Positions 22,501-32,684 of a stretch of 32,684 nt of DNA are shown here, one piece after another. The notes beneath the pieces are model-generated. The model was not told where the DNA came from. It was given only the letters and a program-made list of their open reading frames with translations, and did not search any database. The first letter of the stretch is position 1. Every line of letters starts with the position of its first letter. The DNA is from Lingula anatina (Eukaryota > Brachiopoda > Lingulata > Lingulida > Lingulidae). The DNA lies in NCBI RefSeq assembly GCF_001039355.2, contig NW_019775587.1, forward strand, positions 114,602-147,285, written 5' to 3'. The position numbers and the translations under genes are program-made.

Positions 22501-24312
22501 CAGATCTACTACTAATTACTAATATTTTATAATAGTGTTTGTCTGGCAGACTATGCCTAATTTGCACATTATTTCATGTGCCGCATGATATCAATGAGTT
22601 ATATACCACAATGTCAGATGGGATTATGTGGACTAGTTACCTGTTTTAAACATAAAGTTTGCAGTGAGAACTTCATTGAGTTTCTTGATGTCTTCCCACC
22701 CTGGCAAAAACACCAGTATGGCACCATCCTAAAACATATATAAACCCTGAATTTGTCAAAGAGTAAGACTCATAAACAAGGTCTGCTCAATTGTATCCCT
22801 TAGCACTTGTCTTGTAGCGATAATCATATTTATAGCAATAGAAACCGAGATGAAAAATGATATAAATGTTGACGTGGCTGTCACAGTCATTTTTACATTA
22901 AATCTGTAATGCACGCCCAAGATCAAAGTGCCTCCTCAGTTTTTGGTAAAAAAAAGCACATAATTCATTTTATAAACAGACAAAACATGATTTTAAAAAA
23001 ATCTTGATAATGTTTCCTTTTCTTTTTTTAAACAGACAATGATAAAACCTATTTCTCCATGTTAAGTAGTGGTCATGATCCCAGTACAATATCTGCTTAC
23101 TCACATCACTAGTCTTGATGATATACTTGATCAACTGCTCTATCAACATAACGTCTATCTTGTCATAGTCCATTGTTCTCAGGGTCTGTAGAGTATCAGG
23201 GGAATACCTGGAAAATCAGTACTAAGTTACGAAGTGAATCATTTCATTGAAATGAACATCACACTTTTAGACCTTCTGTGGCCAAAAGTATTCAAAAAAG
23301 TTTTCTGTAAGAAAACGATATTAAATATACTTCTTCCTTTTTTTAATTTGAAAAGGGCAGTTATGATCACCCAAAATACCACCTCCCTGTTAATAGCACA
23401 GATACAATCAAACCATGAGAGGGAGAGAGAGAAATAGAGATCTTACTTGTGACGTATGGAGGCAATCCATTCATTAAGCAGCCACTCTTCTTCTTCTTTC
23501 TGTGCCAACATCTCTCTTTTCCTCCTCCCATAGATTCTCCTCTGTGGTTTGTTAGAAGTGTTCTCGGGTGGGGAATACCTGAAAGAAGAAATAAAGAACC
23601 TTTTCATACTAAGACATATACAAAATTGCTTTGTAATTCAGGCATAGGAACACCTGGTTTGTTGTGGCAGAATCTTTCTACCAGATTCTAGGTTCAAACT
23701 TACACCCAGGAAATCAAACTCTCAGATAGGAAACCCAATAAAGAAATGGGGAGAAACATCATTAACAAACATGAGACCTTAGTTTTTAAGAGAATAAAAA
23801 AGAGTTATCTTAACATATGGCAAAAGATATTATCTTTTAGGGGCATATTGCATTGCAAAAAAATTACAAACCTTAATGTTTCAATGACATCCTCCAGATA
23901 AACCTCTTCCACTGGGTATGTGAATCCTGGTATGTGAATCATAGGGCATCCGCCTGGAAAATGTGAATCACATTAAAAAATTGAAAATGACAACTAGACA
24001 CAACAAAATTGCTTATAACGTGACAGAATGGTTATTTGAAAAACATTTTTACCACGTAGATGATAATATACCCTTTCCTTTACATTCTGAAAAAAAAAAA
24101 GATTTAAAATAAAAGTTTTCAAAAGTTTGTACTTATATACAGATAAGGCAGCACTTGTTTTAGCAAATTAAATTTCATATAATCAAAAACCGAAGATGCT
24201 TTGGTGCTCTGTGGGGTACTTTCTTTAAACTTATTAATAAATTAAAACTGCACACTTAAAATGATCACTATGTGCTAACTTTTCTTTAAGATAATTTTAA
24301 AAGTTAAGTAAT

Positions 24313-24382
<70 letters not shown>

Positions 24383-27300
24383 TTACCAAAATACTCTGAA
24401 AACTGTTCAGCATTCAATGTGGCACTCATTAAAACTACTTTGAGGTCTTTCCTTCTCTTAATGAGATCTTTAAGTATAATCATTAAGAAATCTGACATCA
24501 AGTCTCTCTCATGGATCTCGTCCAAAATTACATGGCTGGTCTTTGACATATATCTGAAGTAAAGATATGATTATCAAGATATACTTGTAAACAAGACATT
24601 ATGTCATGGATAGCTTAAGATGTTCATCTTTACCAAGTTTTAGAAGCTATGAAGTGCAGAAATATTTACAGTTCCAAAACTGAGAGCTTTCTTAGAATTA
24701 CAATTTTTAGTATCATAAATGTTTTATTCAACTTATTGTTGCAAAAAATATCATCATTTTTATTGAAAAAAAAAATGAAAAGCCACACTTTCAAAATCAT
24801 AAGCTGAAATGATATTTTAGAACTAAAAAGTTACAAATATCTTCAAAGCAACATTTTAACATGTTTAAGAAAATATTAATAGTAAGAAAAGGTAATCTAT
24901 AAACAAATTTACATACGGATCACTCTCCAGGTACTTTAGTAAAATACCAGTGGTACAGAATAATATGGAACCCTGAGGGCGAGGAAGTTTCCTGAAAAAA
25001 CAAAATTATTTTGTACAATTACAAATTATTTTACTTTGAATTTTAAAAAATTCCACAGTGAAAAAATTACCAATGTCTGACTAACTATCACAAAAGTTCA
25101 GTCACATTAAAAATCCGTTATGATATTGTTTTTGATGTTGTCTTAGATTAGTTGTAATAAATCCATGAGCCCACTCATTTGAATATTCTGTATCAAAACA
25201 CCCACTACTGCAGTGACATTCTGAATAATGTTCCATCTTATTTACGACAATACTCACGAATCCAGTCGTATGCTGTAACCCACACTTTGAGAGCCACACG
25301 GATCATCCCTCTCCTGGGCGACACGCTCCGCAACCTGAAAACATCCAAACACCATCTTAATCTTTTCTGGAAAATTTTGAAATCAAATTATTCCCTGGTA
25401 TCTTTCTCAGACTACCTCATATTTTGGTAACATTTAATGCTTGGTGTGATCTGAAAAGAAATCTTAATCTTTGTTTCCATAATACAGAACAGGCATGAGT
25501 TTCAAATAATCTACAATGATAAGGAATAAATAAGGAATTTGTGGCAATCATTTTTTCTTATCAACCAGCCCTTTGAGACATCTGAATCTATGACTTTTGT
25601 GGCACAATGGAGAAACAGTATCCAATACCTGAACAAATTTACGAAATTTAACTGGACAAGCATCAATCTTACTGGCATTTGACGTGGGGTCGGTGATTAA
25701 CATTGGGGCCTCGTTTAGTCTGTCCATTTGTTCAGAAATTTCCCGTTTATACTCACTGATATAGCACTAATTCTCCTTGGCTGGGTACATACTACCCTGC
25801 AGAGAGACCCCTTGTTGTTTTCTATATAGTGGTCAAGGAGAAACTGGGACACCTACAATAACATTAAAAATGTTATTATATATTAAGCTTCGCTCACATG
25901 GAATGTCTATTTTCTAAAAATCTATTTTCTATTCGCGCTATCTTATGATCACGGTCTGTGCCCTGAATATCCCGCCGCGTAATTACTGGCAGCGTGAGCC
26001 AGTTACTTATAGTAACTTATAGTAACTGGCTCGCGCTGCCAGTAATTACGCTGCGGGATATTAAGGGCACAGACCGTGATCATAAGACATACCGCGAATA
26101 GAAAATAGAATTTAGAAAATAGACATTGCATGTGAATGAAGCCTAACATTACAAGAAACAAAAATAAATAAATAAATAAAACATAGATTGAAATAGTTTA
26201 TTGGTAAAGGAATAAATATGTAATATAATTACAGTCACTTTACTTTTTTATAGTACTGCATATATTTCTCTATAATTTTTTTTTAAGCAGTTGCCAATGT
26301 GCATATTATGTGTGTATATCACAGGTAACACCGACTGACAAATAAGACAAAAACCTACTGTTGTTAAACAAAGAACTGACTCTAACTTCTAATAGTAATT
26401 TTAGACAATCTTACCTGAGTTGTTTTGCCACAGCCTGTCTCTCCACTGATGACTACAACTTGGTTTTTTTCTATGACATCCACTATTTCCTGGAATATAA
26501 CAGAATATTTAACTTCGAACCATTAGCCCTTCTGCTCTTAGTAATAATAAATTATCATATATCAGGGACAAAAAGTAAAAGAAAGTTGAGCAAATGAAAA
26601 AGTTGCTTTCACAAAAATTTATTTCATTACACATTCACCATTATATGATACCAGTTTTAGCTTGAAAAGGTTTTAGCTCAAAACTTTTTGGTATACTGAT
26701 CCATTTATTTCTCACACTGACCAGTTCACATGACACTGACCAGCAAGCATTCTGTCCCCCTAAGAAAACTTCTAGACAGAAATCTAAAAATAATGGTCAA
26801 TTTATCAAAATCAACAAATTTCAATCATTTTGATGGGCCAAGTGACTTCCAACTGTCAATTGTCAAAAATCTAAAAATAATGGATAATAAATCAAAATCA
26901 ATAAATTTCAATTATTTTAATGGACCAAATAGCTTCCAACTGTCAATGGTCTCTTTGGTGAATGTCAAAGACAGTACAAAGCACAAAAAAAATTAAAGAA
27001 AAAAAAAATCAACTTTTTTTTGTTTTTATTTGCATTTTAAGCATAACAACCCACCTTCCTCATCCCATAGCTTGGCAGCTGGGACCGAAACTTCTGCATT
27101 TCAATATATCTGGTGCTTTGTTCTTTCTTTGCCAGTTCTTTTCTGTACTGAGAATCCATGGCTGCATTCCTCTCATATGCAAGGGCTCCATGAACAGAAC
27201 CTGCCATTAAAATGGACATTTGTCATGAAAAAGGATTCTCTAAGAATTACAAAGGCAATTTAGTTTCCTATTATCAAAATCTGAGTTTCATGATTTGGTG

Positions 27301-28305
27301 CCTTGTACGACAGTTTCTTTAAACTAATCAATTAAGTGACACCTGAAATATAAAAAACGAAAAGCTTGCTTTAACTGATCACTAATCTGGGCTTAATTTA
27401 CAAAGTAAGGTTAAGTCTTCTGAGATCCAAGATCCCAAGTGAAGACCAGGACTTGATGACTGTCATTCTGTCAAAGTTTTTCTTTTGAATTAGAGATCCA
27501 GGTTACTTGGTAGATTGAATGCAAATAACAATGTCAAAAAGATTTTTGACTATTCAAGGAGCTGTCTTAACCCTACCGCTAAATATATCTCCCCTCTGCT
27601 TATGCTGCAAGTATTCCAGAACAAATTCATTTGTTTCCTCGTGATGCTTAAAGACTTCAGTTAAATTTGTCACTTCATCATCATCATCAGCATCATCATC
27701 ACCGGGTTCAGTGCTGGTAGCTGAACTGGGACCAGGGGCAGAAGCAGAAGCAGGGCGAGACGAGCGAGCTTGGTCCAACCCTGGAATATCAAAAAGAAGA
27801 AGAAAAAAAAGTAGAAGTTTAGTCTGGTTCTTATATAATTTACCCTATTCTGATTCTGAATGGGTGGAGACATTCTTACCTCCCTGGAGAGGATTGGGTT
27901 TTTTTCCCAGAAAAATGAAATGTCAGAATTTAGCTTTCTTTATGATAAAAAATATAGAAATATGTATTGAACATTTAATGTAAAATGTGATACAGTTGGG
28001 TGAAAAAGGGATATGTAGATATACAAACTGTTTGATTTTAATTTTCGAATCCACCATTGTTCACAGTTAAAACCATTCAAATGTGCTATGCTGTTGGCAG
28101 TTTTCAACATACCATACAGATTTGATGCTTCCTCAGTCATGTCTGTATGCCAAGAAGTGGACTCTAAATCTTTCATCTGAATATCCTCAGCGTCTGGATC
28201 ATCAAAGTAGTCTCTGCTAGTGGCGCCACCTATGGGATCCTCTATCTGGTCAGCTTCCCGAGTAATGTCAGTGGGATCTCTGTAGGACCGTGATGGCTGT
28301 GGGGG
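16417..28305 (-). CDS. DHX36: DHX36 orthologue, DEIH-box G-quadruplex helicase, 24 exons, N-terminus missing
   Basis: Exons in coding order: 28305-28113, 27780-27577, 27200-27055, 26489-26415, 25852-25757, 25334-25258, 24991-24917, 24553-24387, 23953-23872, 23578-23447, 23207-23105, 22728-22641, 21852-21732, 21406-21263, 21056-20939, 20717-20619, 20315-20142, 19739-19566, 19214-19115, 18822-18747, 18251-18131, 17533-17459, 16851-16774, 16545-16417. Every junction is GT/AG and in phase, giving 948 residues plus stop. Seen: [17 protein letters not shown], Walker [11 protein letters not shown] (197-206), [14 protein letters not shown] (300-303), SAT (332-334), TNIAETS, motif [10 protein letters not shown] (561-568), then winged-helix/ratchet sequence ([18 protein letters not shown]) and OB-fold sequence ([10 protein letters not shown]). 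DHX36 of other animals unwinds DNA and RNA G-quadruplexes and is about 1000 residues long. The N-terminal glycine-rich and RHAU-specific G4-binding segment is absent because the model runs into the N at 28307. An acceptor-like cccacag at 28297 could mark the true start of the first visible exon. Confidence 0.96.
16881..17306. other. Intronic segment of about 426 bp present only in copy 1
   Basis: Lies in DHX36 intron 22 (between exons 16851-16774 and 17533-17459). Copy 2 passes directly from the equivalent of 16880 to the equivalent of 17307 (near 29873). No clear terminal inverted repeat or target duplication is seen, so deletion in copy 2 is as likely as insertion in copy 1. Confidence 0.75.
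17801..17826. repeat. (TA)n microsatellite, copy 1
   Basis: About 13 TA units in DHX36 intron 21. The counterpart at 30356-30415 is more than twice as long. Confidence 0.95.
18029..18138. repeat. Perfect 27-bp inverted repeat enclosing a duplicated splice donor
   Basis: Arm 18029-18055 is the exact reverse complement of 18072-18098; the 16-base loop is 18056-18071. The 38 bases 18039-18076 recur at 18101-18138 with one change, so the stretch spanning the exon-21/intron-21 donor exists twice, 62 bases apart. In transcript orientation both copies read ACAAAT|GTAAGT. The inner arm can also pair with 18101-18117 next to the true donor. Copy 2 keeps the structure at 30616-30726. Confidence 0.95.
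19435..19531. repeat. (CA)n microsatellite, copy 1
   Basis: Nearly 50 CA units with a CATACA interruption, in DHX36 intron 18. It makes a false VCVCVC frame on the minus strand. The copy-2 tract is about half as long. Confidence 0.95.
19938..19961. repeat. Poly(A) run, copy 1 counterpart of the scaffold end
   Basis: The window ends inside the copy-2 version of this run (32671-32684), which suggests the second contig stopped at this homopolymer. Confidence 0.9.
19962..20092. repeat. Inverted repeat of about 130 bp in DHX36 intron 17
   Basis: Arm 19962-19982 (caggtcagttccctggctaa plus g) pairs with 20071-20092, with one mismatch and one unpaired base. The spacer is about 88 bases and an A24 run lies directly outside the left arm. 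It resembles a small non-autonomous element or a hairpin; no target duplication was identified. Confidence 0.7.
20360..20374. repeat. Poly(G) run, 15 bases
   Basis: Lies in DHX36 intron 16, about 45 bases upstream (transcript sense) of exon 17. The pre-mRNA carries C, not G, so it forms a C-rich part of the region ahead of the acceptor. Confidence 0.95.
24317..24380. repeat. (AG)n microsatellite beside a DHX36 splice donor
   Basis: About 31 AG units, read as (CU)n in the DHX36 transcript, beginning seven bases after the exon-8 boundary at 24387. It extends an open frame from the DEIH exon into a false SLSLSL tail. Confidence 0.95.
25883..26146. mobile_element. Fold-back MITE-like palindrome of 264 bp
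   Basis: The whole segment is a long imperfect palindrome centred near 26014. Left outer end reads agcttcgctcacatg; the right outer end, reverse-complemented, reads ggcttcattcacatg. Both arms share aatgtctattttctaa, cttatgatcacggtctgtgc and taattactggcagcg. The tip holds three related agtaact/agttact units. It lies in DHX36 intron 4, about 30 bases upstream of the exon-5 acceptor on the plus-coordinate side. TTA/TAA at the ends could be a short target site, but this is uncertain. Confidence 0.85.
26781..26948. repeat. Two direct repeat units of about 85 bp
   Basis: Units start at 26781 and 26868 (period 87). Each begins aatctaaaaataatgg and ends cttccaactgtcaat, with scattered substitutions between. 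In DHX36 intron 3; the plus-strand frame across them is not a gene. Confidence 0.85.
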
Positions 28306-28306
28306 G

Positions 28307-28307
28307 N
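28307..28307. other. Single N: contig join
   Basis: One undetermined base between a G6 run that ends the DHX36 5' exon sequence and the start of copy 2. The sequence to its right matches the DHX36 3' flank rather than anything upstream of DHX36. Confidence 0.9.
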
Positions 28308-28746
28308 TAAATGGTCCATGTGTGAGGGGTGAAAGTTTTGTTTCGTTTTATGGAGAAATGAAGATCACTTAGGCCCTCAAACGCGGGCCACCGATGGGGC
28401 GATGCAGAACTAGGGGATAATCACGTGATCCATTGCCCATCTTCATCCCAGTGAGGAAATGGGCACCAATGCTATCAAATGGACACTCACCTGTTGATTG
28501 AATATCCTTAGCTCAAGTCAAATTTATTATATGCCTATTTCAAGTCCAGAAATTCGGGAAGTCATTGAACTGTACGACATACACGCGTTCACTATTCACG
28601 GAACACTTTTCTTCCACGTACATGAGTAGACGGGTTCAGAATTTTGATGAGAGGGGTGTTTGTCACATAAGGTGAAATACTTTTTGTCAAGAGAATCGAG
28701 GCCGACTACTTCGATATTTCGATTTCCATACCCATTCTATGTATTT

Positions 28747-28806
28747 ATTTTTTTTTTGGGAGGGGGGGGGGGGACGCGACAGACACTGCGTCTCCCTGGA
28801 TCCGAT
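28747..28806. mobile_element. T/G homopolymers and GC-rich block, copy 2
   Basis: Eleven T, then a G-rich run, acgcgac and ccctggatccg. Counterpart of 15752-15837, with the T run shorter and the G run longer. Confidence 0.3.
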
Positions 28807-29160
28807 TTTGGCATAGATACAGCATATAAGCCTCATTATTTTTCCATTTTAGAACTCTAAACAATAGGCTGATTTATGTATGAATCAAGTTGCAATATAA
28901 ATACATATAACGTAAAGAGGATATGGAGAAGGCAGCTTTGTAAAAAAATCCTTTAGAAAAAAAGTAATGTATTAAGATTGTAATTGTAAAATGGTGCTAA
29001 AATGACACAATTTTGTTAATAAATTGAATACCTTATGCTTCTGTCTTCAAATGTTGCTACTTAGGATTCACACGATAGTCTATGATATAATTCCCTGGTT
29101 AAATACACAACACTTATCAAATTGATATGCAAAATTATTAAGACTACAATTTCATCAGAT

Positions 29161-29166
29161 TTTATT
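29161..29166 (-). promoter_or_regulatory. DHX36: Candidate polyadenylation signal, copy 2
   Basis: AATAAA on the minus strand at the same place relative to the stop codon as in copy 1. Confidence 0.4.
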
Positions 29167-29402
29167 TCCTTAGGCTTCAGTGCTTTTAGTTCACCTAATA
29201 GTTTATATGCATTAAATGACAAAAAATGTTTAACCACAATGCATTATCACAATTCTAAGGTTAAAAATGATGAAAAAAAAAAGTAAAATTAAAAGTGGCA
29301 GAGGAACGTGTGTTTATCCATCCCTTCAAACAGAAAGGTGATCAGACATTTGCAGGCTTGTTATAGTCAACTAATTAATGGACTTTTCTGCGTTATCTTG
29401 CC

Positions 29403-30353
29403 CTATTCTTTAGTTAATAGATCGGTGATGGCTTGCATTATCGCCCCTTCTTTAGTGTTCCCATCCCATTGGGTAAGGCCTGGTCTTGTGATCTTCTCTT
29501 CCAAAAGTTTGTCGAGTTCACGTCGAAGATCCTGCCAACAATCCGCCAAATGTAAAATTTGCAATGCGGACACTTCTTTATCATTTTAATAATTTACAAT
29601 ATAGAATATTCCATGAAGATTTTTTTCAAGTTAAAAAAAAAAATTAATGTATAAATATTTGAAAGTATATTACAAGTGTGAAAAAAGTTAAAAAAATACA
29701 ATTAGACTATTTATCAGAAAACCAACAAATGCAAAAATTCAATCTCCTTGGTACACGTAATTACCTTGACTAGATTTGCTGTTTTGGCCGAAGCTTTAAA
29801 AATGATCCAATCATCTACAGTCACACAGTCCATATCTTCATCCTGAAAATTAACAATTGATTGATGTTATTGTGAGGGGGGATGAAAAGGAGGGTAAAGA
29901 ATTTAGTCTGTTGTGAGAGAAGATTATTCAGGATCCCTTCAGAAAAGGGATGTAGAGAGAAGATTTATTTAATCTTCCAAGTAAAATGTGCCACATGCTC
30001 CTCTCTTATTTTTGCCAGTGTACCTTTTTGATGCCAATGTCCCCTCCAAAGAAAAGCAATGGGTATGGAGATACCACGGTGCTGTCATAGAGAAAAACCT
30101 ACGAAAGAAAAAAAAAAGAAAATAAATAAATAAATAAAGTAAAATAATTAGAAGAAATACATTTGTATCAAGGTTTGCTTTTTGTATGCAAATATAAAAT
30201 TGCCAGTTTTATCAGTGAGTAGAGAAATATTTCTAAAAGGTTTAGCATAAATGATATGTAAGAAATTAAAACACTTAAATTTGACAAAGCCAAGTGATCT
30301 AAAGACCTATTTATGACATTCTTTACTTCTCCACTGCCCTTACTTTTATATCC

Positions 30354-30414
<61 letters not shown>

Positions 30415-32200
30415 CTCTCATTTATATTGAAAGAAGGCATTGAGAACAAGTTGATCCATGAACTAACTTCAGAGCCCAGATTTTATTTGTTTCATGGCCA
30501 ATGGAGGCAGGAGACCACCAGGGAATTAGCAGTAACGTTTTTAGTTGGGTCGGCCATATTTAGTCAGTGGATCACTTAGTCTGCGTATCATCTGTTTTGA
30601 ATGCACTCAAAGACTATTGGCCTCAATATCAATCGCACCACAGCCCTACACTTACATTTGTGGTGCGATTGATATAGAGGCCAATATATATCAATCGCAC
30701 CACAGCCCTACACTTACATTTGTAGACCTCATCTTCAGATGATACACCATCCACTGTGACTGGCACTGTCTCTCTTTGCAATTTACAGACTTTGGGTGAA
30801 TACTACATCTCTCTGTCTTTGTGTTCACCTTTGGACCCCTGGATGAAAAAGGGAAAACAAACTTTTAAAAATTTACAGGATGGATCAAGAATGTTAAAAA
30901 GGGGAAAGGGCAGGGGCAATGTTTGGCTCACTAATTTATAACTAACTAATTAATTAATAACTTTTAAAAAATTATATTAGTAGTGAAAAAATAAAATAAA
31001 CCAAAATATATATTGAAGAAATGTGCACTCTAAAGTATTGTGACCCCTCCCCTTTTTGGAAAGGAACAGGGGCTGAATCCAACATTTTGACTTGAACAAC
31101 AGATTATGAGAGAATGTGCATCAACTAAATTTCAAAATGACTGATTAAAATTAAATGACTGAAGACTGTAAAATAAAGCTTTAAAAATTCTTAATTGAGT
31201 CTGAAAAGTGTACTTTAATTTAAATGATATAGTTTGCTACGTTCATGTAAATATATTATAAAAACTGAACCTAACAATAAGGTATATCATTTTTTAAAAT
31301 GACAAAGCATTCCTCCTTACATTTTCAACTGCTTGACTCTGCCGACATTTGGATAGAGACCTGCACATATCACAGCTTTCAGCAACTTGGTATTATCTGG
31401 GAGAAATTGATCAGAAAGGAGGGACATATATAAGACAAAAAAAAAATTCTTGAAGTTTTAGCACAAATGATATGCAAGAAATTGAAATACATTTTACAAA
31501 TTTAACAAAGTGTCCTAAAAGACCTATTTATGACATTTTTAATTTCTTCACTGCCCATAATTTAATAGGATACTAACTCTAACATGTCAGGGGTGGATTT
31601 AGGCCGTCTTCTGGGTCTTCCAGAAGACGGTCAGATTTTCAAGTTTACATTGACGGGTATCTAATTTTTCCTGTTGGAAGACGGTCAAAATTGGAGGATG
31701 AATCAACAAAGATAATTTGGAAGACTGTCTGGATCCGCCCCTGCATGTAGGTGACAGAAGAAAAGTTATAAATTTTATATAATACACAATCATAAAGTAC
31801 AAAGTGAAAAAATTTAGACCCCCATAGATGCAAAACATTTATCACAACTGATATCAGAAAATCTCCATGATACTGGTACGTACAAGAATTTAAATTGGCA
31901 GCGGGTTGTTTGGGGTCGGCAGATCCAACAAACTTCACATCATACAGAAGCTGAGCAAACTGTCCTTTCATAGACTGAATCATCTGAAATAAATATTATC
32001 ATTAGGAAGGCATGCTCTTGTTCACCAGAAACGATTTCAAGTAGTTGGGAAAATTTGCTTTCAAGCACTAAATCACTGAAAAACTGTGACATAAGCTGTC
32101 TTAACATCTCTAACAACATATTAGAATGTATGTAATGGTGCTTATTCAAAGTGTAACTTGTAACAATTTGATACAAAATATATGAGAAAATTCTGTTGAC

Positions 32201-32247
<47 letters not shown>

Positions 32248-32468
32248 ACACACACCAATAAATCACTTGTGAAAATTTATCAAAGTGTTCATACCCTAAG
32301 TGTTGACGGAGACATGAAATTATCCCAACAATACTTCTGTGCGCTGCTCGTGCCTCCTCTGTCTAACATGCGCTCCCAGTTACGAAAAGCATAAACCAGC
32401 ATGAGGTGGTCACTCTGGGAACCCTGGGATAGCTCACGCTTTTTGGCGTCTGCTTGCTGTTCTTTGCC
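29403..32468 (-). CDS. DHX36: Second partial copy of DHX36, exons 18-24 only
   Basis: Exons in coding order: 32468-32295, 31983-31884, 31396-31321, 30838-30718, 30098-30024, 29842-29765, 29531-29403. They total 753 bases, keep the frame and stop codon, and have intact GT/AG sites (the exon-19 donor is GTACGT rather than GTAGGT). Compared with copy 1 I count about seven synonymous changes and three replacements: N to K in exon 20, V to I in exon 22 and S to A in exon 23. The first and last exons encode identical protein. The sequence shows no decay, so it is either the other allele of the same gene or a very recent duplicate. It cannot make a helicase alone as seen here, since all the RecA-domain exons lie outside it. 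Confidence 0.9.
30356..30415. repeat. (TA)n microsatellite, copy 2
   Basis: Nearly 30 TA units with one break, against about 13 in copy 1. Confidence 0.95.
30616..30726. repeat. Inverted repeat with duplicated donor, copy 2
   Basis: Same layout as 18029-18138, with one mismatch in the left arm (t to a at 30625). The donor copy in the loop and the true donor at 30717 are both intact. Confidence 0.9.
31588..31743. mobile_element. 156-bp MITE, absent from copy 1
   Basis: Left end caggggtggatttagg and right end ctggatccgcccctg form terminal inverted repeats of about 25 bp. The flanking catgt (31583-31587 and 31744-31748) is a probable 5-bp target duplication. Inside the left end is a perfect hairpin (ccgtcttctgg, 5-base loop, ccagaagacgg), and gaagacggtc recurs near the middle. 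The corresponding place in copy 1 (around 18970) has no insert. Such cagggg-ggatc ends are common in DNA transposons, but I do not assign a superfamily. Confidence 0.88.
32203..32256. repeat. (CA)n microsatellite, copy 2
   Basis: About 26 CA units with one CCCA interruption, shorter than in copy 1. Confidence 0.95.
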
Positions 32469-32670
32469 CTGTGGATGCCATACATGAAACAATTGCTTTT
32501 AAACATACATGAATTCAAAGGATATTTAAATACATGTGAATAGTGTTTGAAAAAAAATTCAATAAACAAATGCTTGACTGTGTTCTCAGTTTATTAAGTA
32601 TAAAAGAAAATTGACAAAGGTAGTGCTTTGCTAAATTGTCAAGTGGTGTGTTTAGGCCCTTGGTTCACCA

Positions 32671-32684
32671 AAAAAAAAAAAAAA
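32671..32684. repeat. Poly(A) run at the scaffold end
   Basis: The window stops within the copy-2 version of the intron-17 A run. Confidence 0.9.

Larger units (their letters stand above)
28308..32684. repeat. Large direct repeat, copy 2 (DHX36 3' half and flank)
   Basis: Starts immediately after the N and matches 15324-19951 in order and orientation until the window ends in the intron-17 A run. Differences are scattered substitutions, small indels, the missing 426-bp block, a 156-bp MITE and different TA and CA lengths. Confidence 0.95.

Noticed and set aside
29308-29589. Plus-strand ORF of 93 codons conserved with one at 16412-16603
   Set aside because: Antisense to the last DHX36 exon; its conservation reflects the duplicated sense exon.
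28308-32684. An independent second DHX36 gene
   Set aside because: Only exons 18-24 are present, the match includes introns and 3' flank, and it follows an N; allele or partial duplicate explains it better.

Overview
The window reads as a draft-assembly scaffold from an AT-rich bilaterian invertebrate. Genes are split by canonical GT/AG introns, intergenic DNA is rich in microsatellites and homopolymers, and MITE-like fold-back repeats sit in introns. A sacsin-like gene, a Star/FkbM-like membrane methyltransferase and a DHX36 orthologue together suggest a mollusc or other lophotrochozoan, but that assignment is inference. The scaffold begins in a 37-base A run, contains one N at 28307 and ends in an A run.

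Layout. 519-1614 (-): two coding exons of an FkbM-family methyltransferase with an N-terminal membrane anchor. 1615-7734: about 6 kb with no convincing gene, holding GA microsatellites, a G17 run next to a transposon-end-like stretch, and one orphan candidate terminal exon at 6263-6354. 7810-14302 (+): a three-exon, 1918-residue sacsin-like protein with one N-terminal Hsp90-type ATPase module, an acidic linker, a short helical exon and a C-terminal HEPN-like domain. 14303-16181: intergenic, with a three-copy tandem repeat. 16182-28305 (-): DHX36, a DEIH-box G-quadruplex helicase, reconstructed as 24 exons that keep one frame across every junction (948 residues, stop included in the model, N-terminus missing at the N).

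28308-32684 repeats 15324-19951 almost base for base: 3' flank, the last seven DHX36 exons and their introns, in the same orientation. The two copies differ by mainly synonymous exon changes, microsatellite lengths, a roughly 426-bp indel and a 156-bp MITE with an empty counterpart site. This is most simply the second haplotype joined in by scaffolding, although a true partial tandem duplication is not excluded.

The most unusual local structure is in DHX36 intron 21. A perfect 27-bp inverted repeat encloses a second copy of the exon-21 splice donor 62 bases into the intron, and a third copy of the arm lies beside the true donor, so two mutually exclusive hairpins are possible. The three genes have no evident shared pathway; the window looks like ordinary gene neighbours rather than a functional cluster.
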